NCBI RefSeq assembly: GCF_012927205.1
Contig: NZ_JABBGC010000004.1
Location: 722,485 to 786,484 of the forward strand
Source: Chitinophaga fulva
GTDB lineage: Bacteria > Bacteroidota > Bacteroidia > Chitinophagales > Chitinophagaceae
DNA: 64,000 nt
Direction: 5' to 3'
Position numbers and translations under genes: made by a program. The notes beneath the pieces are model-generated. The model did not search any database, had not been told where the DNA came from, and worked only from the letters and a program-made list of their open reading frames with translations. This document shows positions 38,449-46,777 of this stretch, piece after piece (within the stretch, counting starts at the first letter, position 1; every line of letters starts with the position of its first letter).

Positions 38449-38456
38449 CAAATCTA
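38449..38456 (-). promoter_or_regulatory. -7 box of ribF
   Basis: Minus-strand TAGATTTG matches TAnnTTTG, 28 bases before the ATG at 38420. No TTG -33 element is obvious. Confidence 0.5.
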
Positions 38457-38489
38457 ACACATTCAGCGGGCATTATGCAGGGAATCTGT

Positions 38490-38497
38490 TACTTTTG
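38490..38497 (+). promoter_or_regulatory. -7 box of purM
   Basis: TACTTTTG fits TAnnTTTG, 42 bases before the GTG start at 38540. No clear -33 TTG. Confidence 0.5.
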
Positions 38498-38539
38498 CAG
38501 CCAGATTGTTTCTTTATTCTCATATTTATTTGATTTCCG

Positions 38540-39718
38540 GTGGATAATAATATTTACGCCAAACGTGGTGTTTCAGCTGGCAAGGAAGATGTGCATAATG
38601 CCATTAAAAACATTGATAAAGGCCTGTTTCCGAAGGCTTTCTGCAAAATAGTGCCGGATATCCTCGGCGGTGATGAAGCTTATTGCAATATCATGCACGC
38701 GGATGGCGCAGGCACCAAATCCTCCCTCGCTTACATGTATTGGAAGGAAACTGGTGATCTGAGCGTATGGAAAGGTATCGCACAGGACGCTATCATCATG
38801 AACATGGACGATCTGCTCTGCGTAGGCGCCACCGATAACATCCTGTTGTCTTCTACCATCGGGCGTAATAAACAGCTGCTGTCCGGGGAAGTAATCGCTG
38901 CTATCATCAATGGCACCGAAGATATTCTGGCAGAACTGCGCAAACATGGTATCAGCATCTATTCCACCGGCGGGGAAACTGCAGACGTGGGAGACCTGGT
39001 ACGGACCATCATCGTGGATTCTACGGTGACAGCCCGGATGAAACGCAGCGATGTGATCTCCAACGACCGTATTCAGGCCGGTGATGTGGTAGTGGGACTG
39101 GCTTCCTATGGACAGGCCTCCTACGAAACTGAATACAACGGTGGTATGGGCAGCAATGGCCTTACCAGCGCCCGTCACGATGTGTTCAACAAAGCCATGG
39201 CAGCAAAGTATCCGGAGAGCTATGATCCCGGTATCCCGGCAGAACTGGTGTTCAGCGGTAAAAAAGCCCTGACAGACAAAATTGATATTCCCGGTTTCGG
39301 CACTATAGATGCTGGTAAACTGGTACTGTCACCTACACGTACCTATGCACCGGTAATCAAAAAAGTACTGGAACAGTTCCGTCCGCAAATACATGGTATG
39401 GTGCATTGCAGCGGTGGCGCACAAACCAAAGTGCTGCATTTCATCGAAAACCTGCATGTGATCAAAGACAACCTGTTCCCCGTTCCACCGCTGTTTACCC
39501 TGATCCAGGAACAGTCCGGCACTTCCTGGAAGGAAATGTACCAGGTGTTCAATATGGGCCATCGGATGGAATTGTACGTACCGGAAGCTATCGCGTCAGA
39601 TATCATCAGTATCTCCAAAAGCTTTAACATCGATGCACAGATTATCGGAAGAGTAGAAGCTGCTGCACAGAAACAAGTCACCGTAAAAGCGCCGGCAGGC
39701 ACTTTTATCTACCAATAA
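38540..39718 (+). CDS. purM: Phosphoribosylformylglycinamidine cyclo-ligase (Bacteroidota-type AIR synthase)
   Basis: A 392-residue PurM-like enzyme for the fifth step of purine synthesis (FGAM to AIR, ATP-dependent). The N-terminal ATP-grasp-like AIRS domain has YAKRGVSAGKEDVHNAIKN, MHADGAGTKSSLAYMYW, QDAIIMNMDDLLCVGATDN and GISIYSTGGETADVGDL. The C-terminal domain includes LVLSPTRTYAPVIKKVLEQF and VHCSGGAQTKVLHFIENL. It is about 50 residues longer than E. coli PurM, as in the 'AIR synthase-related' form common in this phylum. The start is GTG at 38540, supported by the first conserved residues. Confidence 0.9.
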   Translation: MDNNIYAKRGVSAGKEDVHNAIKNIDKGLFPKAFCKIVPDILGGDEAYCNIMHADGAGTKSSLAYMYWKETGDLSVWKGIAQDAIIMNMDDLLCVGATDNILLSSTIGRNKQLLSGEVIAAIINGTEDILAELRKHGISIYSTGGETADVGDLVRTIIVDSTVTARMKRSDVISNDRIQAGDVVVGLASYGQASYETEYNGGMGSNGLTSARHDVFNKAMAAKYPESYDPGIPAELVFSGKKALTDKIDIPGFGTIDAGKLVLSPTRTYAPVIKKVLEQFRPQIHGMVHCSGGAQTKVLHFIENLHVIKDNLFPVPPLFTLIQEQSGTSWKEMYQVFNMGHRMELYVPEAIASDIISISKSFNIDAQIIGRVEAAAQKQVTVKAPAGTFIYQ

Positions 39719-39744
39719 AAAAATCCTGTTCAGGATAAAAAATA

Positions 39745-39771
39745 AGCGCCGGACCTGAATGGCCCGGCGCT
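39745..39771 (+). terminator. Terminator after purM
   Basis: An 8-bp perfect outer stem AGCGCCGG (39745-39752) with CCGGCGCT (39764-39771), extended by an inner CC/GG after one mismatch, then a T-rich CTTGTTTTAG tail. A small TCCTG/CAGGA dyad precedes it. Confidence 0.75.
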
Positions 39772-39803
39772 CTTGTTTTAGTTTTAGCAAAAATGGATTA
39801 TTG

Positions 39804-41543
39804 TTATTCCTGTAATGTAAACCGTATAGGCAGGTTGAATTGCACGTTCACATCCCTGCCGTTTTGCTTCCCCGCATGCCACCGGGGCATGGCATTTACC
39901 ACCCGGATAGCTTCGTCTTCAAGGCCATTGCCCTTCTCTTTGCCAACTGTACGCGTATCTTTTATGTACCCTTCCTTGTCCACTACAAACTGAACGAATA
40001 CCGTGCCGCTGGTTCCTTTCTCCTGTGCTTCCCTGGGATATCGGATGTTCCTTGACAGATACCGCGCCAGGGCCTCTTCGCCGCCCTCATAGGTGGGTGG
40101 GTTTTCCACAAAGGTGAATACCTCTTCAGTGCGCGGCTGGGTGTTCTGAGTCGTGCCTTCGGAAGGGTTGGCTTCTCCGATGGTAATAATTCCTATCTCT
40201 TTTTCCAGTTTGAACTGCAAGGGAATCAGGTAGTCCACGGCCACTTTCTGACCATCTTTTTCTGCCGGCTTCCATTGGGGCATCGCTTTGATTACCCGGA
40301 TGGCTTCTTCTTCCAGTCTCTCTCCCAGCGGGGTATTGATGGCCTCGGCATGAGTGACATTACCATGGGCATCGATGATGAAATGGATTTTAACAGTGCC
40401 CTGTATGCCTTTCTCAAAGGCAACTCTTGGGTAGCGGGTGTTACGGCTAAGATAGATGGCCAGGGCCTTGTCGCCGCCCGGGAAAACGGGACGGACGGAA
40501 AGCTGAGAGGGGTCTACCATGGTCACCCTAACTGAGGAGTCAATGGTGCGTTTAGGACGGGTGGTATCACCGGTGGGTTGAATAGCCTGTGCAACCTGCG
40601 TGGGTCCTTCCTGTTGTACATGCGGACTTAATATGCTGCCGGAGGGTACCAGCGCCCGAATGGCGGATGGGCGCTGGTCTACCACAAAGGCTAGTGAGCA
40701 GAAAATAGTGGCGCTGATAGGTAGCACCAGTATTCTGCGCAAATAACTGAATCGGGGTTGGCGGAATTGTGTGAGCATAAAAATCCGTCGTTTTATTGGC
40801 GGATGGAAAAAATCGTTGGTAATCGAAAACTGCCTGCTGTTAAAGGCATTGCGGAGGATGTTTTCGGCATAACCAGCCACTTCGTTACCAGCTGCTTTCC
40901 TGTCAGCGATGAATTCATGCACGAGGGACAATTCCCTTTTTATAAGATGGAAGAATGGATTGATCCAACAAACGGCGGTGATCACTTCCAGCAGTATTTT
41001 GTCGATGCTGTGTTTTTCCCGCAGGTGTACCAGCTCGTGTTGCAGCACCTGTTTGTTGTCCGGTGTATCGAGGCTGGAGTCCATGTCCCAGAAGATGTAC
41101 CGGAAAAAAGAAAAAGGTGCTTTTACTTGTGGATGACGGGCAAAGCGGAAGGGCGGAATTTCCTGCACCGTGCTACGCCGTATCAGTCTCCGGATACCTA
41201 AGATACCGCTAAGTAAACGATACAGCAGGAAGGCCATTACCAAAGCATAGATAACGGTAAGGCCTATACGCAAATAAGCGGTTGGGTCTATTGTGGGCGT
41301 GGCGGTGATGGGCTCCCGCAGGGTAAGGATTTTGCTGGTGTAAGTCAGCACTGCGGAAGTTTTTTCATTATTGTCCGGAAGCGGTATCTGTAGCAGCGGG
41401 GTGACCAACGATACCAGGGTGATGAGCATCAGGTAGTACCGGTTCCATTGATGAAACCGGTTGTTACGCAGGGCCAGATGGTAATAGCCATATAGTAGGG
41501 CACTGCACAGTACGACTTTCTCCAGATAGATAAGCGCTGTCAT
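39804..41543 (-). CDS. M56 (BlaR1-type) metallopeptidase with two TonB_C domains
   Basis: A 579-residue membrane protein. About four transmembrane helices (residues about 5-25, 36-55, 92-115 and 270-290) enclose the M56 zinc peptidase domain, whose motif is HELVHLREKH near residue 170 with a later ELSLVHEFIADRKAA. Instead of a beta-lactam sensor, the periplasmic part carries two tandem TonB C-terminal domains: about 350-440 (FPGGDKALAIYLSRNTRYP, GTVKIHFIIDAHGNVTHAEA) and about 490-578 (YEGGEEALARYLSRNIRYP, GTVFVQFVVDKEGYIKDTRT). It follows a BlaI-type repressor gene by 45 bases. By analogy with BlaR1/BlaI it likely cleaves or triggers loss of the repressor; its signal is unknown. Confidence 0.9.
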   Translation of the reverse strand: MTALIYLEKVVLCSALLYGYYHLALRNNRFHQWNRYYLMLITLVSLVTPLLQIPLPDNNEKTSAVLTYTSKILTLREPITATPTIDPTAYLRIGLTVIYALVMAFLLYRLLSGILGIRRLIRRSTVQEIPPFRFARHPQVKAPFSFFRYIFWDMDSSLDTPDNKQVLQHELVHLREKHSIDKILLEVITAVCWINPFFHLIKRELSLVHEFIADRKAAGNEVAGYAENILRNAFNSRQFSITNDFFHPPIKRRIFMLTQFRQPRFSYLRRILVLPISATIFCSLAFVVDQRPSAIRALVPSGSILSPHVQQEGPTQVAQAIQPTGDTTRPKRTIDSSVRVTMVDPSQLSVRPVFPGGDKALAIYLSRNTRYPRVAFEKGIQGTVKIHFIIDAHGNVTHAEAINTPLGERLEEEAIRVIKAMPQWKPAEKDGQKVAVDYLIPLQFKLEKEIGIITIGEANPSEGTTQNTQPRTEEVFTFVENPPTYEGGEEALARYLSRNIRYPREAQEKGTSGTVFVQFVVDKEGYIKDTRTVGKEKGNGLEDEAIRVVNAMPRWHAGKQNGRDVNVQFNLPIRFTLQE

Positions 41544-41588
41544 GTGGAATTCTTTTAAATCTGATGATAAAGGTGAGCGGTCCTGCTG

Positions 41589-41954
41589 TTATTGTTTGTC
41601 GTGGTCTTTGATTTTCTTTATCAGCTGTTCCAGATCGTTGACACTGATTTCTTTTTCCTTTACAAAAAAGGACACCATATTGCTGAAAGAACCGCCAAAG
41701 TAGCTTTTGGCCAGGCTATTCAGTGTTTTGCGGCTATAGGCGTCTTTTGTGATCAGGGCGTAGTACTGGTGGGATTTACCAAACGCCTTAAAGTCCACAA
41801 ATCCTTTTTCAATGAGGATTTTTACCAGAGTGGACACAGTGTTGTAATGCGGTTTAGGCTCCGGCAAGGCCTCGATGATATCTTTCACGAAAGCCGGCCC
41901 TGTTTGCCAGAGCGCCTGCATGATCTGTTCTTCCGCTTTGGTAAGTTGCTTCAT
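41589..41954 (-). CDS. BlaI/MecI/CopY family transcriptional repressor
   Basis: A 121-residue repressor. The winged helix-turn-helix occupies residues about 3-72 (LTKAEEQIMQALWQTGPAFV, HYNTVSTLVKILIEKGFVDF) and the C-terminal dimerisation region has YFGGSFSNMVSFFVKE and helical DLEQLIKKIKDHD. BlaI family members bind palindromes as dimers and are inactivated by proteolysis through a partner M56 protein, here the next gene. Two matching 16-bp palindromes lie at its own promoter, so it very likely represses its own operon. The inducing signal is unknown. Confidence 0.93.
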   Translation of the reverse strand: MKQLTKAEEQIMQALWQTGPAFVKDIIEALPEPKPHYNTVSTLVKILIEKGFVDFKAFGKSHQYYALITKDAYSRKTLNSLAKSYFGGSFSNMVSFFVKEKEISVNDLEQLIKKIKDHDKQ

Positions 41955-41973
41955 GGCTGGTGGATTGTTGTCT

Positions 41974-42004
41974 CTAAGTTATAACTAAGTTCTTAGTTTG
42001 GCAA
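41974..42004 (-). promoter_or_regulatory. Promoter of the BlaI-M56 operon
   Basis: On the minus strand TAACTTAG (41974-41981, one mismatch to TAnnTTTG) and TTG (42002-42004) are separated by 20 bases. The spacer contains the first operator palindrome almost exactly. Confidence 0.55.
41983..41998. promoter_or_regulatory. BlaI operator palindrome 1
   Basis: AACTAAGTTCTTAGTT: a perfect 7-bp dyad (AACTAAG / CTTAGTT) around TT, lying between the -33 and -7 boxes of the operon. A bound dimer would block RNA polymerase. Assignment to the adjacent BlaI-type repressor is inferred from position and symmetry. Confidence 0.65.
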
Positions 42005-42018
42005 CTATTTTTTTAGTT
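42003..42018. promoter_or_regulatory. BlaI operator palindrome 2
   Basis: AACTATTTTTTTAGTT shares the outer AACTA...TAGTT half-sites and 16-bp length of palindrome 1, with its centre exactly 20 bp upstream, about two helical turns. It overlaps the -33 region. Confidence 0.6.
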
Positions 42019-42082
42019 TTAGGAAAAATGTTTATCGGTTGATGCTATTTTTGGGGAGTTGATCACCTGTAGATCTTCGCAT

Positions 42083-42115
42083 ATCAGGTGAATCAGTACA
42101 AATCATGTCCATCAT
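42083..42115 (+). repeat. Degenerate intergenic repeat, copy B
   Basis: Begins ATCAGGTGAATCAG and ends TCATGTCCATCAT; hand alignment gives 26 of 33 identities with copy A at 12988-13020. A partial inverse GATCACCTG lies at 42061-42069, so it can also form an imperfect hairpin. Confidence 0.5.
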
Positions 42116-42164
42116 GGGGTAAATTTTGTTGCCGGAAGACACAACGAATTATTTTTTAATTAGT

Positions 42165-42172
42165 TATTTTTG
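42165..42172 (+). promoter_or_regulatory. -7 box of the ftsE-like gene
   Basis: TATTTTTG matches TAnnTTTG, 38 bases before the ATG at 42211. No good TTG -33 element is seen. Confidence 0.5.
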
Positions 42173-42210
42173 TCGCCATAACGCAGTTTAGCATTAAACA
42201 GAACAAGTAC

Positions 42211-42906
42211 ATGACACCCGAACAGCCGATTATCCAGTTAACGAATGCCAGTATTTACCAGGGAAATTCTTTGATTTTGTCTGATGTCAATATAACGGTG
42301 AATAAAGGAGAGTTTGTATATCTTATTGGTAAAACGGGGACAGGCAAGTCCAGTCTGTTAAAGACCCTTTACGGGGATTTGCCTTTGAAGGACGGCACTG
42401 GTCAGGTAGTGGGGTTTGATCTGAAGAAAATGGACTGGAAGAAGGTGCCTTACCTGCGCCGTAATCTGGGCGTGGTATTTCAGGACTTTCAGCTGCTGAC
42501 TGACCGTAACGTGCATGACAACCTGAAATTTGCATTGCGTGCCACGGGGTGGCAGGACAATAAGCAGATGGAAGATAAAATTGCCGACGTGCTGGACAAG
42601 GTGGGACTGAGCACCAAAGGTTTTAAGATGCCTTATGAACTGTCAGGCGGAGAGCAGCAGCGTATAGACATTGCGCGGGCGATGCTCAACTCGCCCCGGT
42701 TGATCCTGGCGGACGAGCCTACCGGTAACCTGGACCCTGAGACTTCCGATGGTATTATGCAGCTGTTGTTCCGTATTTGCCGGGAAGGTACGGCTATCGT
42801 GATGGCCACCCACGATTATATCGTTTTGCAGAAGTTTCCTTCCCGTGTGTTACGCACTGAAAACGGGCATGTGACAGACAATGCCGCCCTGAATTTCTCT
42901 GCTTAA
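42211..42906 (+). CDS. ftsE: FtsE-like cell-division ABC ATPase
   Basis: A 231-residue ABC ATPase: Walker A LIGKTGTGKSSLLKTLYG, Q-loop NLGVVFQDFQLLTDRNVHDN, signature LSGGEQQRIDIARAML, Walker B LILADEPTGNLDPETS and switch His in VMATHDYIVL. The Q-loop wording and the small size fit FtsE, which works with FtsX to activate envelope hydrolases at the septum. FtsX is not adjacent here, so the partner must lie elsewhere; a LolD-type role cannot be fully excluded, hence moderate confidence in the symbol. It is monocistronic as far as seen. Confidence 0.85.
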   Translation: MTPEQPIIQLTNASIYQGNSLILSDVNITVNKGEFVYLIGKTGTGKSSLLKTLYGDLPLKDGTGQVVGFDLKKMDWKKVPYLRRNLGVVFQDFQLLTDRNVHDNLKFALRATGWQDNKQMEDKIADVLDKVGLSTKGFKMPYELSGGEQQRIDIARAMLNSPRLILADEPTGNLDPETSDGIMQLLFRICREGTAIVMATHDYIVLQKFPSRVLRTENGHVTDNAALNFSA

Positions 42907-42966
42907 TTGATCTGAAGTGGATTACAGATGTGAAATATTCAGAATTAATTATAAATTCCGGCTTTA

Positions 42967-42997
42967 TTGGTAATTCGTATTTTTTAAATTACCTTTG
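42967..42997 (+). promoter_or_regulatory. rpsO promoter (-33/-7)
   Basis: TTG at 42967-42969 and TACCTTTG at 42990-42997 with a 20-base spacer, an ideal Bacteroidota promoter. The leader to the ATG at 43049 is about 45 bases. Confidence 0.7.
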
Positions 42998-43048
42998 CAC
43001 CGGAAAAATAGCGACAAAAAACATTATTATTACTTATTATTATTAAAG

Positions 43049-43321
43049 ATGTCTTACTTAACTGTTGAAAAGAAAGCCAATATTTTTAAGGAATTTGGTG
43101 GAAGCGAGAAAAATACAGGCTCCGTGGAAGCGCAAATTGCCCTGCTGACTGAGCGTATCAACAGCATTTCCGGTCACCTGAAACAAAACAAAAAGGATTT
43201 CTCCACACATCGTGGTCTGATGAAAATGGTAGGTCAGAGAAAGCGTTTGCTCGCTTATCTGTCTAAAACCAACCTCACTGGCTATCGTGCCCTCATTGAG
43301 AAGTTAGGTATCAGGAAGTAA
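43049..43321 (+). CDS. rpsO: 30S ribosomal protein S15
   Basis: A 90-residue ribosomal protein that binds 16S rRNA early in 30S assembly. Conserved stretches include [40 protein letters not shown] and [15 protein letters not shown]. The length is nearly that of E. coli S15. The ATG at 43049 is used; an upstream in-frame ATG at 42995 lies inside the -7 box and is not transcribed by the predicted promoter. A terminator follows and then pnp, the classic rpsO-pnp order. Confidence 0.97.
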   Translation: MSYLTVEKKANIFKEFGGSEKNTGSVEAQIALLTERINSISGHLKQNKKDFSTHRGLMKMVGQRKRLLAYLSKTNLTGYRALIEKLGIRK

Positions 43322-43340
43322 CCATGACTTAATTATAGCG

Positions 43341-43375
43341 CTATTCCCAACTTTTATGTTGGGAATAGTTTTTTT
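43341..43375 (+). terminator. Terminator after rpsO
   Basis: An 11-bp perfect stem CTATTCCCAAC / GTTGGGAATAG with loop TTTTAT, then seven T residues. The T-run ends in TTTG and sits 16 bases before a near-consensus TATCCTTG, so it may double as the -33 box of a pnp promoter. Confidence 0.88.
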
Positions 43376-43444
43376 GTATGTATACGTTTTGTTATCCTTG
43401 TGATTGTAAATGGATAACGTTATCAAATTAATCCTCACTTTTTT

Positions 43445-45793
43445 ATGAATCTGACACCTATCTCAGTGAAATTCGATATAGGAGACGGTCGTATCGTGAC
43501 CATCGAGACCGGCAAGTTGGCCCGTCAGGCTGACGGAGCGGTAACGGTGCGTTTGGGGAATGCAATTCTGCTGGCCACTGTGGTAGCGAATAAAGAACCT
43601 AAACCCGGCCAGTCCTTCTTCCCGCTTACTGTTGACTACCAGGAAAAATTTGCCTCTGCCGGCCGCATACCCGGATCTTTTTTCAAACGCGAAGGCAGAC
43701 TATCTGACTCTGAAGTCCTGATCTCCCGCCTGATCGACCGTGCATTACGCCCGCTGTTCCCCGACAACTATTTATGCGAAGTACAGGTACTGGTTACACT
43801 TATCTCTTCTGATCCTGAAGTAATGCCCGATGCACTGGCCTGTCTGGCTGCATCTGCTGCACTCGCTGTTTCTGACGTTCCCATTCAGGAAATCATCTCT
43901 GAAGTACGGGTGGCCCGCATCGAAGGTAAATACGTGATCAACCCTAACCGTTCCGATCTGGCCAAAGCCGATATGGACTTCATCATTGGTGCTACTGATA
44001 AGAACATCATGATGGTGGAAGGTGAGAGCAAGGAATGCCAGGAAGAAGACCTGATCGTTGCTATTGAAGCTGCACACGCTGCTATCAAAATACAGGTTAA
44101 AGCTCAGGAAGAACTGCGCGACCAGAAAGGTGTGAAAGGCAAACGTGAATACACGCAGCCTCACCAAAACGAAGAACTGAATGCAAAAGTGATCGCTTTT
44201 GCGAAAGATAAAATTTACGCCGTAGCGAAATCCGCTTCTGCCAAGCATGACCGCAGCGATGCGTTCAAAAAGATCGCTGAAGAGCTGAAAGAAAGCCTTG
44301 GTGAACTGCCGGAAGAAGATGCACCACTGGTGGGTGAATACTTCCATGCGCTGGAAAAAGAGGTGATCCGTAACATGATCCTGGATGAGTCTGTCCGCCT
44401 GGATGGCCGTGCTTTGGACCAGGTACGCCCGCTGGCAATGGAAACAGACATCCTGCCTTCTCCGCACGGTTCTGCCCTGTTCACCCGCGGTGAAACCCAG
44501 TCCCTGACTACTGTTACCCTGGGTACACCGGAAGATGAGCTGCTGATCGAAAGCGCTGCTGTCTCCAACTACGTTAAATTCATCCTGCACTACAACTTCC
44601 CGCCATTCTCCACCGGTGAGGTGAAAATGATGCGCGGCCCCGGCCGTCGTGAAGTAGGGCACGGTAACCTGGCTATGCGCTCTCTGAAGCAAATGATGCC
44701 GGGCTCCGAATACCCTTATACTGTACGTATAGTATCTGATATCCTTGAGTCTAACGGCTCTTCCTCCATGGCAACCGTATGTGCCGGTTCACTGGCACTG
44801 ATGGACGCAGGTGTTCCGCTGCCGAAACACGTTTCCGGTGTGGCAATGGGCCTTATCTCCCGTGCTGCTGATGGCAAATGGGCGGTACTGACCGACATCC
44901 TGGGTGATGAAGACCACCTCGGTGATATGGACTTTAAAGTAACCGGTACCCGTGACGGTATCGTGGGCATCCAGATGGACATCAAAGTGGATGGCCTCAG
45001 CATGGATGTAATGCGTTCCGCTCTGGCCCAGGCTAAGAAAGGACGCCTGCACATCGTTGAAGCTATGTACGCTGTCGTACCAGCTGCCCGTCCTGAACCA
45101 AAACCACATGCACCACGTATGGAGAAGATCATCATCGACCGCGAATTTATCGGCGCTGTGATCGGACCAGGTGGTAAAATTATACAGGAGATCCAACGCG
45201 AAACCGGTACTACTATCAATATCGAAGAGGTAGGAGAAACCGGCGAAGTAAGCATCTTCTCTGCACAGAAAGATGGTCTGGACAGAGCCGTGGCATGGGT
45301 TAAAGGCATCGTAGCCGTTCCGGAAGTAGGAGAGGTGTACGAGTCTGTTGTAAAATCCATTATGCCTTACGGTGCATTCGTAGAGTTCATGCCTGGCAAA
45401 CAAGGCCTGCTGCACATCTCTGAAGTGTCCTGGAAACGCCTCGAAACCATGGAAGGCGTACTGTCTGAAGGTGAAAAGGTAAAAGTGAAACTCACTGGTA
45501 CCGATCCTAAAACCGGTAAGTTCAAACTGAGCCGTAAAGTGCTGATGCCTAAACCAGAAGGTTATGTAGAGCGCGAAGAAGGCGATCGCGGCGAACGCCG
45601 TGACCGTGGTGATCGTGGCGATCGCGGTGACAGACGTGACCGTGGCCCTCGCGATGACAGACGCGGTGGTGGTGATCGTGGTGACAGACGCGGCCCTCGT
45701 GATGATCGTGGTCCTCGTGAAGACCGTGGTCCTCGCCCGGAACGTCAGGACTATCCTGAAAAACCACAGGAGCCTACTTTCGACGAAGAATAG
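43445..45793 (+). CDS. pnp: Polyribonucleotide nucleotidyltransferase with Arg/Asp/Gly-rich tail
   Basis: A 782-residue phosphorolytic 3'-5' exoribonuclease. Two RNase PH domains (about 10-215 and 320-545) flank a helical domain; the second has the active-site stretch [22 protein letters not shown] ([20 protein letters not shown], about 563-620) and S1 ([20 protein letters not shown], about 635-705) RNA-binding domains follow. The last 70 or so residues are a low-complexity Arg/Asp/Gly tail of repeats such as GDRGDR and RGPRDD, absent in E. coli PNPase. A near-consensus TATCCTTG at 43393-43400 may give a separate promoter. Confidence 0.97.
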   Translation: MNLTPISVKFDIGDGRIVTIETGKLARQADGAVTVRLGNAILLATVVANKEPKPGQSFFPLTVDYQEKFASAGRIPGSFFKREGRLSDSEVLISRLIDRALRPLFPDNYLCEVQVLVTLISSDPEVMPDALACLAASAALAVSDVPIQEIISEVRVARIEGKYVINPNRSDLAKADMDFIIGATDKNIMMVEGESKECQEEDLIVAIEAAHAAIKIQVKAQEELRDQKGVKGKREYTQPHQNEELNAKVIAFAKDKIYAVAKSASAKHDRSDAFKKIAEELKESLGELPEEDAPLVGEYFHALEKEVIRNMILDESVRLDGRALDQVRPLAMETDILPSPHGSALFTRGETQSLTTVTLGTPEDELLIESAAVSNYVKFILHYNFPPFSTGEVKMMRGPGRREVGHGNLAMRSLKQMMPGSEYPYTVRIVSDILESNGSSSMATVCAGSLALMDAGVPLPKHVSGVAMGLISRAADGKWAVLTDILGDEDHLGDMDFKVTGTRDGIVGIQMDIKVDGLSMDVMRSALAQAKKGRLHIVEAMYAVVPAARPEPKPHAPRMEKIIIDREFIGAVIGPGGKIIQEIQRETGTTINIEEVGETGEVSIFSAQKDGLDRAVAWVKGIVAVPEVGEVYESVVKSIMPYGAFVEFMPGKQGLLHISEVSWKRLETMEGVLSEGEKVKVKLTGTDPKTGKFKLSRKVLMPKPEGYVEREEGDRGERRDRGDRGDRGDRRDRGPRDDRRGGGDRGDRRGPRDDRGPREDRGPRPERQDYPEKPQEPTFDEE
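45581..45750 (+). repeat. Imperfect short tandem repeats encoding the PNPase tail
   Basis: Repeats of about 9-15 bases built on CGTGACCGTGGT / CGCGATCGCGGT encode GDR, RDR and RGPRDD units. They are in frame with pnp and explained by its low-complexity C-terminus. Confidence 0.75.
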
Positions 45794-45816
45794 TTATAAC
45801 TGAAATTAGATAAATA

Positions 45817-45848
45817 AAAAAGCAGCTACTGTCTAGTAGCTGCTTTTT
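45817..45848 (+). terminator. Terminator after pnp
   Basis: A 14-bp perfect stem AAAAAGCAGCTACT / AGTAGCTGCTTTTT around GTCT, 24 bases after the stop codon, with T-rich sequence following. Confidence 0.9.
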
Positions 45849-45923
45849 CATTTTAAGAAATGTGAGAAATAATGTAAACGTATACGCGGAGCATTGCACA
45901 GATTCCTATTTTTCCAGTCCGAA

Positions 45924-46040
45924 GCTAAAGCCTCGGGCTAAGATGTATGGAATTGACCAATATCATTGAATACAGCGGTCCAACTTGAAAGCCCTGCTAA
46001 CGTCAGAAAACTGAACAACATCGTAGCCCAAGGCTTCAGC
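45924..46040. repeat. Paired inverted GC-rich motif (GCTRAAGCCTYGGGCTA)
   Basis: GCTAAAGCCTCGGGCTA (45924-45940) and, inverted, TAGCCCAAGGCTTCAGC (46024-46040) match at 15 of 17 positions. A related string is seen at 4216-4235. Probably a dispersed intergenic motif; no function can be assigned. Confidence 0.5.
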
Positions 46041-46063
46041 CCTGGGGACAAAGGCGATCGCGT

Positions 46064-46639
46064 TTACCGGTGCGTGATTTGTTCCACACAGAAAGTACTT
46101 TCCCGGAAGATCTCCTTGCCGTTATTCATCCGGAACACGCGGTAATTGTTGTTATTGATTGGCTCAAAGATAAGTTTGTATGCCGGTTGCACAATTTTGC
46201 TGCCCCGCTCCACGATCTTCAGATTGCCGGTGGCCAGCAGGTCTGGCAGTATTTCTTCCACATATGGCATCAGGATACCGCAGTCTTCCGCCCATAACAG
46301 GTTCATTTTGTCCGTCCGGAAATTGATTTCCTTGTTGAGCGTGTCTTCCACAAAACAATAGGCTTTCAAGAAGTGATTGGCCATGTCATTGTTGTTGAGC
46401 TTAGCAAACTGGATGTTACGGAACACCTTATTGCTGTTTTTATTGTTGCGCAGGGTCGTGTCCATCGTGATCATATAGTCGAGCAGATGCTGCCGGTCAA
46501 AGATAAGGACCGCATTATCTCCCTGGTATACTACGGAGTCCCGGAATGGCTCGGAGGGCGGTTGTACTTTAATCACTGTTTGTGCTGTGGCGGCCCATGA
46601 GCAGGCAATGCCTGCGAGCAGGAGCAGTAATGTTTTCAT
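46064..46639 (-). CDS. Hypothetical secreted protein
   Basis: A 191-residue protein with a clear signal peptide (MKTLLLLLAGIACSWAATAQ, cleavage after TAQ-like). The mature part is a mix of helices and strands (LIFDRQHLLDYMITMDTTLR, NKVFRNIQFAKLNNNDMANH, LKAYCFVEDTLNKEI) with two further cysteines that could form a disulfide. No family recognised; it is presumably periplasmic. A TATATTTG -7 box lies at 46667-46674 on the minus strand, 27 bases upstream, so it has its own promoter. It converges with pnp across the paired intergenic motif. Confidence 0.75.
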   Translation of the reverse strand: MKTLLLLLAGIACSWAATAQTVIKVQPPSEPFRDSVVYQGDNAVLIFDRQHLLDYMITMDTTLRNNKNSNKVFRNIQFAKLNNNDMANHFLKAYCFVEDTLNKEINFRTDKMNLLWAEDCGILMPYVEEILPDLLATGNLKIVERGSKIVQPAYKLIFEPINNNNYRVFRMNNGKEIFRESTFCVEQITHR

Positions 46640-46666
46640 AGGTAATATTGGTTAATTTTTACATGT

Positions 46667-46674
46667 CAAATATA
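46667..46674 (-). promoter_or_regulatory. -7 box of the 46064-46639 gene
   Basis: Minus-strand TATATTTG matches TAnnTTTG, 27 bases before the ATG at 46639. No clear -33 TTG. Confidence 0.5.
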
Positions 46675-46763
46675 GTAATATTAATAATAAATGTTATAAA
46701 TTGACCGGTAGTAAATATTTTCTTACTATTTCGCTGTGCCAGTGGATGTTTCAGGCAAATGAT

Positions 46764-46771
46764 TATATTTG
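46764..46771 (+). promoter_or_regulatory. -7 box of prmA, abutting the start codon
   Basis: TATATTTG at 46764-46771 is followed after six bases by the ATG at 46778, implying a leaderless or near-leaderless mRNA. Confidence 0.5.
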
Positions 46772-46777
46772 CCGCAT

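Noticed and set aside
43772-44692. Long open frame antisense to pnp
   Set aside because: The sense frame is a complete PNPase; the antisense peptide has no recognisable features.
45581-45750. CRISPR-like array
   Set aside because: The repeats are short, imperfect, lack spacers and are in frame with pnp, encoding its Arg/Asp/Gly tail.
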